DNA of 64,000 nucleotides from Pseudomonas viridiflava (GTDB taxonomy: Bacteria; Pseudomonadota; Gammaproteobacteria; Pseudomonadales; Pseudomonadaceae), in the NCBI RefSeq assembly GCF_900589395.1, contig NZ_UUIS01000009.1:1-64000 (forward strand), in the 5' to 3' direction. Below, in pieces: positions 55,041 through 63,640 of this stretch (the stretch's first letter is position 1; each line of letters begins with the position of its first letter). The notes beneath the pieces are model-generated. The model made no database searches, was not told the origin of the DNA, and was given only the letters and a program-made list of their open reading frames with translations. A program made the position numbers and the translations under genes.

Positions 55041-55903
55041 GCGTTGGGCATGTGCTGGTCACCGGCGCCAGCGGGTTTGTCGGGCGCCACCTGGTCCGGG
55101 CCTTGCTCGACAGCGGCCTCCGTGTACGCGCGGTGGCACGCCATCTTGAACACGCCCGTGCAATGCCCTGGTTCAGCGAGGTGGAATTTATCGCCGCCGA
55201 TGTGCATGCCGCTGACTTGGACGTGGCCGGCTTGACCGAAGGTATCGATGTCCTGGCGCACCTGGCCTGGCCAGGGCTTCCGGCGTATCAGGGACTGTTT
55301 CATTTCGAGCACAACCTGTTTGCCGATTACGCCTTTATCAAGGCTGTCGTGCAGGCGGGTGTCGATCAGGTGCTGATCACCGGCACGTGTTTTGAGTACG
55401 GCCTGCAAGAGGGTGAGTTGAGCGAAGCCACCGAGCCGAAACCTGCCAACCCCTATGGGCTGGCCAAACATTCGTTGCGTCTGTTTCTTGAGGCCCTGTG
55501 TCGCGAGCAGCCGTTTTCCTTGCAGTGGGCGCGCCTGTTTTACCTGCATGGCGAGGGACAAAACCCCAACAGCCTGATGGCCAGCCTGGAGCGGGCAATC
55601 GACAGCGGTGCTGCGCAGTTCGACATGTCGGCCGGCGAGCAACTGCGTGACTACCTGCCTGTAGAGCAGGCCGCGGCCTGTCTGGCGAGCATCATCCAGC
55701 GTCCCGCTTTCAGTGGGGTAATCAATTGCTGCAGTGGCCGGCCGGTGTCGGTGCGGGCATTGGTCGAGCGGCGGGTGCTCGAGCGCGGCTCGAACATTCG
55801 TCTCAACCTGGGCCACTACCCTTATTCAGTGCACGAGCCCCTGGCGTTCTGGGGCAGTGCACGACGTCTTGAACAGTTACTGGAGGCTGGGCATGAGCAA
55901 TGA
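55037..55903 (+). CDS. SDR-family reductase, probable CDP-4-ketohexose reductase
   Basis: 288 residues. NAD(P) motif VTGASGFVGRH (8-18), YxxxK in NPYGLAKHSLRL, and a Thr/Cys in LITGTCFEYG. Members in such operons reduce the 4-keto group to give the final deoxyhexose. GTG start overlaps the C-methyltransferase by 4 bp; its 3' end overlaps the next gene by 11 bp. An epimerase role is the alternative. Confidence 0.78.
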   Translation: MSVGHVLVTGASGFVGRHLVRALLDSGLRVRAVARHLEHARAMPWFSEVEFIAADVHAADLDVAGLTEGIDVLAHLAWPGLPAYQGLFHFEHNLFADYAFIKAVVQAGVDQVLITGTCFEYGLQEGELSEATEPKPANPYGLAKHSLRLFLEALCREQPFSLQWARLFYLHGEGQNPNSLMASLERAIDSGAAQFDMSAGEQLRDYLPVEQAAACLASIIQRPAFSGVINCCSGRPVSVRALVERRVLERGSNIRLNLGHYPYSVHEPLAFWGSARRLEQLLEAGHEQ

Positions 55904-56963
55904 GCTGTATCGGGCCGATGGCATGCCCGTTTTGCAGAATCGCACGTTTGCGGATGCCGCTTCGGCACGGGCATCGGTCAGTGCCGACGTGGTGCTGGTG
56001 CAGGATCCGCACAGTGGCTTGGTGTTCAATGCGGCATTCGACCCGCAAAAGCTCAGCTACGACAGTGACTATCAGAACGAACAGGCGCATTCAGGGCACT
56101 TCAAGGCCCACCTGGACGCGGTCGAGCAGATCATCGCGCGGCACTTTGGCGGTAAAACCCTGATCGAGGTAGGCTGCGGCAAGGGCTATTTTCTCGAACA
56201 GCTACGCAGCAAGGGCTTTGACATCGTCGGCATTGATCCGGCCTATGAGGGGGACAGTCCCCATGTGACCAAGGCGCCATTCACCCCTGAAAGCGGCTTG
56301 TCTGCACAGGCAGTGGTGCTGCGGCACGTGTTGGAGCATATCCCGGACCCAGTGGCGTTCTTGCACACGATTTCCCACGCCAATGGCGGCGGCCTGATCT
56401 ACATCGAAGTGCCTTGCCTGGACTGGATTCTGGCGCATCGAGCCTGGTTCGACGTGTTCTATGAGCATGTCAATTATTTCCGTCTTGAAGATTTCCAGCG
56501 CCTGTTCGGCACTGTGCAGGAGGCCGGGCATCTGTTTGGTGGACAGTACCTGTATGTGGTGGCGGACCTGGCCAGCTTGCGCACTCACTTGCCGGCACCC
56601 AAGACGCAGGTGCAAGTGCCTGCCGGTTTCCGGCACAGCATCGAGCAGGCCCTGAGCATTGCCAGAAACTCTCCTGGGCAGGCGCTGGCTATCTGGGGTG
56701 CGGCCTCCAAGGGCGTTATCTATTCATTGTTCCTGCAGCGCGCCGGGGTCACGGTCGACCAGATTGTTGACATCAATCCGGCCAAGCAAGGTCGTTATCT
56801 GCCCTTGAGCGGCCTGAAGGTGTCTTCGCCACAAGAGGCTATGCAGGCCTTGCCTGAGGGGGCGCATCTGTTTGTGATGAATTCCAACTACCTGGATGAA
56901 ATCAGGCGCATGACCGATGACCGCTATGTCTACCACGCGGTCGACGCTGCGACATTCCAATAA
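55893..56963 (+). CDS. Second Methyltransf_14-type SAM methyltransferase (no zinc finger)
   Basis: 356 residues. SAM motif IEVGCGKGYF (91-100) and RHVLEHIPDP; FYEHVNYF (189-196) matches the YHEHYSYL block of the C-methyltransferase next door, and the C-terminal domain has WGAASKGVIYSLF like GYGAAAKGNTLL there. It therefore shares the fold, but lacks the N-terminal Cys4 zinc site. It may methylate a second position, on carbon or oxygen. Start ATG 55893, coupled to the SDR gene by overlap. Confidence 0.78.
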   Translation: MSNELYRADGMPVLQNRTFADAASARASVSADVVLVQDPHSGLVFNAAFDPQKLSYDSDYQNEQAHSGHFKAHLDAVEQIIARHFGGKTLIEVGCGKGYFLEQLRSKGFDIVGIDPAYEGDSPHVTKAPFTPESGLSAQAVVLRHVLEHIPDPVAFLHTISHANGGGLIYIEVPCLDWILAHRAWFDVFYEHVNYFRLEDFQRLFGTVQEAGHLFGGQYLYVVADLASLRTHLPAPKTQVQVPAGFRHSIEQALSIARNSPGQALAIWGAASKGVIYSLFLQRAGVTVDQIVDINPAKQGRYLPLSGLKVSSPQEAMQALPEGAHLFVMNSNYLDEIRRMTDDRYVYHAVDAATFQ

Positions 56964-56981
56964 TTGCAATCGAGGTTGAAC

Positions 56982-57716
56982 ATGACCGGTACCCAGGCTC
57001 AAGAATTCGCAGCGCAAAATGAAGCCGACGTCCAGGCGCAAGGCGAGAACCCAAGACTGCGCGCCCTGGCAACTGATTTTTTCAATGAGTCGGCCAGGCA
57101 CAAATACAGCTACCACTTCTCGTGGATGGGTCGCCCCATCATCCAGCTGCCACAAGACATGGTGGCCATGCAGGAGATCATCTGGCAGTTCAAGCCCGAC
57201 CTGATCATTGAATGCGGCATTGCCCATGGCGGCTCGATCATTTACTACGCCTCGATCCTGGAGTTGCTGGGGCATGGCGAGGTCCTGGGCATCGATGTCG
57301 ATATTCGTCCCCATAACCGTGAGGCCATCGAAAGCCACCCGATGTTCAAGCGCATCTCGATGATCGAGGGTTCCAGCATCGATCCGGCCATTGCGGCTCG
57401 GGTCGCGGCGCTGGCGGCTGGCAAGAAAGTCATTGTGGTGCTTGATTCCAACCACACCCACGACCACGTGCTTGAAGAGCTGCGTCTGTATGCGCCGCTT
57501 GTCACGGTGGGCAGCTATTGCGTGGTGATGGACACGGTGGTCGAAGACATGCCGGCCGATGCCTTTCCTGATCGCCCGTGGGGGCCAGGTGACAACCCGA
57601 AAACAGCGGTGTGGCAATACCTCAAGGAAAGCAGCGACTTCGAGATCGACCGGCGCGTGGACAACAAGCTGCTGCTTTCGGTAGCGCCGGACGGCTATCT
57701 GTTGCGAGTCAAGTAA
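56982..57716 (+). CDS. CmcI-family protein (cephalosporin hydroxylase family)
   Basis: 244 residues of the CmcI/rhamnosyl-O-methyltransferase family: IIECGIAHGGSIIYYASIL (about 76-94) is the SAM motif, then LGIDVDIRPHN and VLDSNHTHDHVLEEL. Despite the family's 'hydroxylase' label, members have a methyltransferase fold and several act on deoxysugars. Start ATG at 56982 follows GAGG. 18 bp from the methyltransferase gene, so the same operon. A sugar O-methyltransferase is the best guess. Confidence 0.78.
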   Translation: MTGTQAQEFAAQNEADVQAQGENPRLRALATDFFNESARHKYSYHFSWMGRPIIQLPQDMVAMQEIIWQFKPDLIIECGIAHGGSIIYYASILELLGHGEVLGIDVDIRPHNREAIESHPMFKRISMIEGSSIDPAIAARVAALAAGKKVIVVLDSNHTHDHVLEELRLYAPLVTVGSYCVVMDTVVEDMPADAFPDRPWGPGDNPKTAVWQYLKESSDFEIDRRVDNKLLLSVAPDGYLLRVK

Positions 57717-57775
57717 ACACCACCAATTCGATGGCCAGGCCGCAGGGATGACCTGCTGGGTATGGGGAAGACAAG

Positions 57776-60709
57776 ATGCCGCTGCAAACCGTGGACACTG
57801 CCGTAACGCCCTTGAGTGAGCGCTTCACTCTGGTTGTGATCAGCCATAACCGTAATGCTTTCCTGCGCCGCACGATGGAGTACTACCGTCATTTTGCGGG
57901 CAAGCTGGTGGTGCTGGACTCCTCGAACGAAGCCGACACGGCGTTGGTCGAGGATTATCCGGGCATCGACTATCACCACTTGGGGCACTTGTCGTATTTC
58001 GGTTTGCAGGAAAAGCTGGCGTACGGTTCATCGATCGTCACCACGCCTTATATGGCGTTTGCGGCTGATGATGATTTCATCGTGCACGGCGCGCTGAGCC
58101 AAAGTGTCGACTTTCTGGATGCCAATCCCGATTACGGCATGTGCCATGGGTATGGTTTCATGTACCTGTGCCGCGCGACCGAGGTGCTGTATTACCGCCG
58201 TGATCTCAAGGTGCAGGAGGACTATGGCTCGGACAGTGCCGAGCAACGCGTAATGGCGTTCATGGGGCAGTACTTGCCACCCTTTTATGCGGTAACGCGC
58301 ACTGCACTGCTGCAGGACTGGCACCAGTCGATGCCGGCGGATACAAGCTTCGAATGGCAGGAAATTGGCCACTCGTTCTATTTGTTGGCCCGTGCCAAGG
58401 CGCGAATCCTCGATGTTCCCTATATCGTCCGAGAGATCAATTATGGGGGGTCTGATCACAATACCAATGTACTGACGGTGTTGACTTTCCAGGATCCGAA
58501 ATCTGTCGCTGAGCGCGATGCGTTTGCAGCGTTTCTGGCAGGTCTGCCGACCGGGCTTGCCGTTCTTGAAAAAGATCAGGCCAAACAGGTCGCACTGGAC
58601 AGTTTTGCAGCCATGGCCGACTGCCTTCTGAATAGTCGGTCGCTCAAGGCCACGAGAATGTTTCGCTCCGAATGGTCGGCTGTCTCGTTTGAGCCCGTGC
58701 GTGCATTCGATCCGCAGCAGTTTGTTGAAATGCCGTTCTACAACAAACCGCTGTTCGACCAGTTGACCTCGATCGAGTTTCTCCTGCATACACAGCCGGC
58801 TGGACGCCAGCAACTGATCGAACTCGAAGGCGTTCTGGTCAGGCAACAAGCGCTTCTGCGTCAATACGCAGATGACACCTTTGAAACTGTCAGGGGCAGG
58901 TTGTGGCAGGCGATGTGCGTTTACCTGTTTAATCCCGCTGTTGCTCAAGCCTTGGTGCGCAAGCTGCAGACTTCTACAAGTGATGATTTTGTGCTGGAGA
59001 GGGAGCAGGCCCAGGCATGGCAGCAGCGTCTGTCCACCGTAGACATGGCAGACCGTAAGGTGCTTCTGGATAGCACGCAATCAGGGCGTCTGATTGCATG
59101 GCTGGATGCCCGTGTGCCGGATGCTGCCCAAGTGGTTGCGGCCAACAAGTCGATCAAGCAGGGCGGTCAGCAATTCGAGATCCTGCTTCTGGATCTGGAC
59201 AACGATGCAGCGGCGCTGCAAGCCACTTTCGACAGTCTGCTGGCCAGTAACTTCAAAGCTTTTAAGGTGGTGGTGCTGACCGTAGGGGCGTTGCCAGCCG
59301 CTACGACGCGCAAGGATGTTGTGCATTTCGTCAAGGTTAATCCGGAGCGTTATGTAGAGCGCCTCAATGAGCTTGCCGGCGACTCGAAAGCGGACTGGCT
59401 GATGGTGGCGCGCGTCGGCGATGAATTTACCGCCAGTGGCTTGCTGCGCGCCGCCTTGGAGCTGCAGGGGGCTGAAGGCTGTCGGGCGGTGGCGATGGAT
59501 GAGGTTCATCGCCAGGAAGATGGTGCCCTGCGTGACGTCTTTCGCCCAGGCTTCAATCTGGACCTGTTGCTGGGGGCCCCTTTACTGATGTCACGGCACT
59601 GGCTGATCCATAAGAGCACGCTGCTGGAGGTCGGCGGGTTTGACCCCGAGTTTGATCAGGCGCTTGAGTTTGACCTGCTGCTACGCATCATTGAGCACGG
59701 AGGCATGGCAGGACTGGCGCACTTGGCCGAGCCTCTGCTTATCTGCACCGCACCGGTACCTGAAAAAAACGACCAGCACGCCCGTACCCTGGCTCGCCAT
59801 CTTGATATACGAGGCTATTCGGCGCAGGTGACTGCCTGCGATTCGGGGATCTTGCAGGTCGACTATCGGCATGCACAACGCCCGCTGGTCACCGTCCTGC
59901 TGCAAGGGCAGGACAACTTCGAGGCCTTGCAAGGGTGTCTGATCAGCGTCTTGCAACGCACCCGTTATCACCATCACGAGATCCTGATTGCTGACAATCA
60001 CAGCCAGGATGCCAGGCTGCACGAATGGTTCGAGCAATTGGAAGCGAAAGGCGATCGCATCAGGGTGTTGCGCCTTGAGCGGCGAGTAAGCCAGGCGGCG
60101 TTGCTTAACCAGGCCAGCCAGCAAGCAAATGGCGAGTACCTGTTATTCCTGGCGCCTGACGCCCAAGTGGTCACCGCCAACTGGATCGAGACCTTGTTGA
60201 ACCAGGCGCAGCGTCCGGAAGTGGGTGTGGTAGGCGCCAGGCTGGTCGACGAAAAAGGCACCTGTACCCAGGGTGGCCTGATTCTGGGGTTCGACCAGGG
60301 TATAGGCGCGGCCATGATCGGTGAGGGCAAGAATGCCAAGGGTTATATGCAGCGCCTGCAGTCTGAGCAAAACTGCACGGCGGTGTCCGGGACGTGCATG
60401 ATGGTGCGCAAGGAGCTGTTCGAGGCAGTGGGCGGATTTGATGACGCCGTGTTTGGTGAGCACCTGGCGGCGGTGGACGTGTGCCTGAAACTGGATGCTG
60501 CCGGCTATCTTACCGTCTGGACACCCCATGCCCAGATACTGCATGACGGCGTGCTGCCAGCCGCCGAGCGTGAAATCGAAGCGTTGCGTGATCGCTGGCC
60601 TGTACCTATGCAGCATGATCGCGCCTATAATCCCAACCATCTTCACGCTGGCAAGGCATTTGCGCTGGGCGCACCGCAGCCTGTTGAATGGGATGAATTG
60701 TTGGCCTGA
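57776..60709 (+). CDS. fgt2: Fgt2-like giant flagellin glycosyltransferase
   Basis: 977 residues. N-terminal TIGR00180-type glycosyltransferase domain (about 17-270; VVISHNRNAFLRRTMEYY, AADDDF). A helical middle (about 270-460), then a degenerate GT2 region (about 460-690; FRPGFNLDLLLGAP) and a GT2 domain (about 700-960; NGEYLLFLAPDAQV, SGTCMMV). The last two match the corresponding pair in Fgt1 in order and wording (YMQRLQ near both ends), so the two enzymes share a duplicated cassette. It should add a later sugar to the flagellin glycan. A terminator follows. Confidence 0.84.
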   Translation: MPLQTVDTAVTPLSERFTLVVISHNRNAFLRRTMEYYRHFAGKLVVLDSSNEADTALVEDYPGIDYHHLGHLSYFGLQEKLAYGSSIVTTPYMAFAADDDFIVHGALSQSVDFLDANPDYGMCHGYGFMYLCRATEVLYYRRDLKVQEDYGSDSAEQRVMAFMGQYLPPFYAVTRTALLQDWHQSMPADTSFEWQEIGHSFYLLARAKARILDVPYIVREINYGGSDHNTNVLTVLTFQDPKSVAERDAFAAFLAGLPTGLAVLEKDQAKQVALDSFAAMADCLLNSRSLKATRMFRSEWSAVSFEPVRAFDPQQFVEMPFYNKPLFDQLTSIEFLLHTQPAGRQQLIELEGVLVRQQALLRQYADDTFETVRGRLWQAMCVYLFNPAVAQALVRKLQTSTSDDFVLEREQAQAWQQRLSTVDMADRKVLLDSTQSGRLIAWLDARVPDAAQVVAANKSIKQGGQQFEILLLDLDNDAAALQATFDSLLASNFKAFKVVVLTVGALPAATTRKDVVHFVKVNPERYVERLNELAGDSKADWLMVARVGDEFTASGLLRAALELQGAEGCRAVAMDEVHRQEDGALRDVFRPGFNLDLLLGAPLLMSRHWLIHKSTLLEVGGFDPEFDQALEFDLLLRIIEHGGMAGLAHLAEPLLICTAPVPEKNDQHARTLARHLDIRGYSAQVTACDSGILQVDYRHAQRPLVTVLLQGQDNFEALQGCLISVLQRTRYHHHEILIADNHSQDARLHEWFEQLEAKGDRIRVLRLERRVSQAALLNQASQQANGEYLLFLAPDAQVVTANWIETLLNQAQRPEVGVVGARLVDEKGTCTQGGLILGFDQGIGAAMIGEGKNAKGYMQRLQSEQNCTAVSGTCMMVRKELFEAVGGFDDAVFGEHLAAVDVCLKLDAAGYLTVWTPHAQILHDGVLPAAEREIEALRDRWPVPMQHDRAYNPNHLHAGKAFALGAPQPVEWDELLA

Positions 60710-60729
60710 CGCAGCACGGTTGCACCAAG

Positions 60730-60761
60730 GCCACGAGCAACCAGGTTGTTCGTGGCTTTTT
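60730..60761 (+). terminator. Intrinsic terminator of the sugar operon/fgt2
   Basis: A 13-bp stem GCCACGAGCAACC / GGTTGTTCGTGGC (one G-U pair) followed by five T. Confidence 0.9.
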
Positions 60762-61013
60762 AGTTTGTGCATCGAGTGAAAAGTGTCTGTCGGGTACCGC
60801 AAGCGGAGATCAGGCGTGACCTTCAGCTTGCGGCAAGCATCTTCACTGTATTGTGTAAGGCAGGCCGGCCCCTGAAGTGAGAGTCGGCTCTGGCAAGCGC
60901 GCTCCTGAACGGAGCATGTGTACGTGCGCGCCGGGTTGTCGCAAGCCACCTTTTGAGTCACGCCTTTCGCGCATTGAAGGGCGTTGTTAACCGTTTACTA
61001 CTGGGAAGCCACG
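60762..61013. other. Leader region of the KAS III gene
   Basis: 252 bp with one REP arm remnant (GGCAAGCGCGCTCCT, 60893-60907) and no other clear signal. The promoter of the next gene was not identified. Confidence 0.4.
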
Positions 61014-61940
61014 ATGATTGGCATAAAAAGCATAGCGAGTTACGTGCCCACCGAAGGCGTGGATAACTACGCGCAAGGTGCCAGGTTCGACAAGGATGAG
61101 GAATTCATCCTGGGCAAGATCGGCTCGACCTTTCTGCCGCGCAAGGATGCCGCACAGGAAACCTCCGACCTGTGTGTTGAAGCCGTGAATAAGCTACTGG
61201 CCAATAACCCTCAGTTATCGCGTGACAGCATCGATGTGTTGATCGTCGTCACCCAGAATGGTGATGAAGAAGGCCTGCCGCACACGGCGGCCATCGTTCA
61301 GGACAAGCTGGGGCTGACCACCGCCGTGGCGGCCTTTGATATCTCGCTGGGTTGCTCGGGCTATGTATACGGCCTGTATGCGATCAAGGGCTTCATGGAG
61401 GCCACTGGCCTGAAGAACGGCATCCTGGTCACGGCGGATCCGTATTCCAAGATTGTCGACCCCGACGACCGCAACACCACCATGCTGTTTGGCGATGCCG
61501 CTACAGCAACCTGGATGGGTCAAGACGCCGCCTGGTTACTGGGCAAAGCCAAATTCGGCACTGACGGCTCGGGTGCGCCGCACCTTAAAGTCAGTAATGG
61601 CGTGTTCTATATGAACGGCCGCCAGGTGTTTAACTTTGCCCTGCTCAAGGTGCCGGCGCACTTGCATGAGCTGTTGGCCGAGTCGGACCTGACACCGGAT
61701 GACATCGATGCCTTCTGTATTCACCAGGGCAGTGCGGCCATCGTCGATGCCGTGGCTCGGCGCTTCGAGGACAAACCTGAAAAGTTCGTCAAGGACATGG
61801 TCGAGACCGGCAACACCGTGTCATCGAGCATTGCACTGCTGGTCGAGAAGCATGTACTCGGATCTTCATGGCAGCGCGTGGCGCTCAGTGGTTTTGGCGT
61901 AGGTTTGTCGTGGGGTTCTGCAATCATTTACCGCGCCTGA
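61014..61940 (+). CDS. Ketoacyl-ACP synthase III-type enzyme of the glycosylation island
   Basis: 308-residue thiolase-fold enzyme. Complete FabH-type triad Cys114 (SLGCSGYV), His237 (CIHQGS) and Asn267 (ETGNTVSS). Start ATG 61014 with GGGAAG. In P. syringae a KAS III homologue (orf3) lies beside fgt1/fgt2 in the flagellin glycosylation island, so this is likely its counterpart; it would make an acyl group for the glycan, such as a hydroxybutyryl-type side chain. Housekeeping fatty-acid synthesis is less likely from this location. A terminator follows. Confidence 0.85.
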   Translation: MIGIKSIASYVPTEGVDNYAQGARFDKDEEFILGKIGSTFLPRKDAAQETSDLCVEAVNKLLANNPQLSRDSIDVLIVVTQNGDEEGLPHTAAIVQDKLGLTTAVAAFDISLGCSGYVYGLYAIKGFMEATGLKNGILVTADPYSKIVDPDDRNTTMLFGDAATATWMGQDAAWLLGKAKFGTDGSGAPHLKVSNGVFYMNGRQVFNFALLKVPAHLHELLAESDLTPDDIDAFCIHQGSAAIVDAVARRFEDKPEKFVKDMVETGNTVSSSIALLVEKHVLGSSWQRVALSGFGVGLSWGSAIIYRA

Positions 61941-61958
61941 TCCCTGTCGATGCCCAAG

Positions 61959-61984
61959 ACGCCCGGACCTGATCCGGGCGTTTT
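61959..61984 (+). terminator. Intrinsic terminator after the KAS III gene
   Basis: A 9-bp stem ACGCCCGGA / TCCGGGCGT with a 5-nt loop, then TTTT. Confidence 0.85.
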
Positions 61985-62152
61985 CAATCAGGCCGACCAT
62001 TCGTCGCTGTGCAGTCATCATAATGTCGAGCGGTTCACGTTCAGCCATCCCGTACAGTCACCCTGACAGCCTTGGGTTCCTCGCTGAAGCTACGCTAACC
62101 TCTTGTTTTATCGGGGTTGGCACCGGGCCACTAAAAAAATTGAAAAAAAACC

Positions 62153-62179
62153 TCAAGCAACGTGCCATGCCGACGATAA
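62153..62179 (+). promoter_or_regulatory. Sigma-28 (FliA) promoter of fliC
   Basis: TCAAGCAA, 11 bp, GACGATAA. It matches the -35 TAAAG-N and -10 GCCGATAA of sigma-28 promoters at the expected spacing. It lies 79 bp before fliC, in an A-rich region. Confidence 0.85.
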
Positions 62180-62258
62180 CTATTACGAAGGTTCTCTAGG
62201 CACACCCGGCGCTTGCAGGGGCCGGAAGCCACAGCAAACAAACCACGAGGAATTCATC

Positions 62259-63110
62259 ATGGCTTTAACAGTAAACACCAACGTTGCCTCCCTGAACGTG
62301 CAAAAGAACCTGGGCCGTGCCTCTGACGCGCTGTCGACTTCCATGACCCGCCTGTCTTCCGGCCTGAAAATCAACAGCGCCAAAGACGACGCTGCCGGCC
62401 TGCAGATCGCAACCCGCATGACTTCGCAGATCCGTGGCCAGACCATGGCAATTAAGAACGCGAACGACGGTATCTCCATCGCCCAGACCGCTGAAGGCGC
62501 GATGCAGGAACAAACCAACATTCTGCAGCGTATGCGTGAACTGGCTGTTCAGTCCCGCAACGACAACAACAGTGAAGCTGACCGTGACGCCCTGAACAAA
62601 GAGTTCGCGGCCATGTCCGACGAGCTGACCCGTATCGCCGAAAGTACCAACCTGAACGGCAAGAACCTGCTGGACGGCTCGGCTGGCACCATGACCTTCC
62701 AGGTCGGTTCCAACTCCGGCACCAGCAACCAGATCACTCTGTCGCTGAGCGCTTCCTTTGTTGCTTCGTCGCTGGGTGTCAACTCCGACGCCATCGCGAT
62801 CACAGGTGCGGCCAGTTCGGACGCCCAGGCCAGCTTTGAAGCTGCCATCGGTGCAATCGACTCGGCTCTGGATACCATCAACGCCGCGCGTGCTGACCTC
62901 GGTGCTGCCCAAAACCGCCTGACCAGCACCATTTCCAACTTGCAGAACATCAACGAAAACGCCACCGCTGCACTGGGTCGCGTACAAGACACCGACTTCG
63001 CTGCTGAAACCGCGCAGTTGACCAAGCAGCAGACTCTGCAGCAGGCGTCGACTTCGGTTCTGGCCCAGGCCAACCAGCTGCCGTCCTCGGTTCTGAAACT
63101 GCTCCAGTAA
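62259..63110 (+). CDS. fliC: Flagellin FliC
   Basis: 283-residue filament subunit, one of the short flagellins with almost no D2/D3. Conserved N-terminal helices, including TRLSSGLKINSAKDDAAG (30-47) that forms the flg22 region recognised by plant FLS2. The C-terminal D0 helix ends SVLKLLQ. The centre (about 140-205) is Ser-rich: Ser141, 151, 153, 156, 162, 164, 166, 170, 171, 176, 186, 187, 192 and 202, candidate glycosylation sites for Fgt1/Fgt2. RBS GAGG before ATG 62259. Confidence 0.97.
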   Translation: MALTVNTNVASLNVQKNLGRASDALSTSMTRLSSGLKINSAKDDAAGLQIATRMTSQIRGQTMAIKNANDGISIAQTAEGAMQEQTNILQRMRELAVQSRNDNNSEADRDALNKEFAAMSDELTRIAESTNLNGKNLLDGSAGTMTFQVGSNSGTSNQITLSLSASFVASSLGVNSDAIAITGAASSDAQASFEAAIGAIDSALDTINAARADLGAAQNRLTSTISNLQNINENATAALGRVQDTDFAAETAQLTKQQTLQQASTSVLAQANQLPSSVLKLLQ

Positions 63111-63127
63111 TTCTGGCATGAGCTTTG

Positions 63128-63163
63128 GCGAGGGGGTGCGGGTGCGTACTCTCTCGCTTTTTT
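63128..63163 (+). terminator. Intrinsic terminator of fliC
   Basis: A 13-bp stem including three G-U pairs (starting GCGAGGGGG and ending CTCTCGC), a GGTG loop, and six T. Some read-through into flaG is possible. Confidence 0.75.
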
Positions 63164-63183
63164 ACTTTCAGAGGTGACAACAC

Positions 63184-63558
63184 ATGGATATGGGCATCAG
63201 GTTGAACGTGTCTTATCCGGTCGCCAAACCGGTAAGCGAAACTGGCGTAGTCGACAAGACCAAGTCGGCCGACCCGGTCGCACCTGTGCGTGTCGTCGAT
63301 GCCGCGCCGGAGGCCAAAGGCTCCGAGCAGCAAAGTGACAGCCAAGTGAAAGCGGCGGCCGCTGAAATCCAGGATTTCTTCCAGTCGGTCAAGCGAAATC
63401 TTGAGTTCTCGGTTGATGAGAGTTCTGGCAAAGTTGTGGTCAAAGTCATTGCGAGTGACTCAGGCGAGGTGGTTCGACAAATCCCTAACGAGGAAGTGTT
63501 GAAGTTGGCCGAAAGCTTGAGCGACGCAAGCAGTCTGTTGTTCAGTGCGAAAGCCTGA
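63184..63558 (+). CDS. flaG: Flagellar protein FlaG
   Basis: 124 residues. Disordered N-terminus, then the FlaG domain (about 60-122; VKRNLEFSVDESSGKVVVKV, RQIPNEEVLKLAESL). FlaG influences filament length in Pseudomonas and Campylobacter. RBS GAGGTGA before ATG 63184. Between fliC and fliD, the usual place. Confidence 0.92.
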   Translation: MDMGIRLNVSYPVAKPVSETGVVDKTKSADPVAPVRVVDAAPEAKGSEQQSDSQVKAAAAEIQDFFQSVKRNLEFSVDESSGKVVVKVIASDSGEVVRQIPNEEVLKLAESLSDASSLLFSAKA

Positions 63559-63640
63559 TCACAGACACCCCCCATGTTGCTGGTTTTAATGCGCTCCATA
63601 AAAGCCTTGGAACCGGCAGCATTCAAGCAAGGAGATACCG

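Noticed and set aside
47352-61940. Horizontally acquired genomic island with integrase or att sites
   Set aside because: The codon use is less biased than in the flagellar genes, but no integrase, transposase, tRNA or flanking repeat was found; the island sits at the normal flgL-fliC position.
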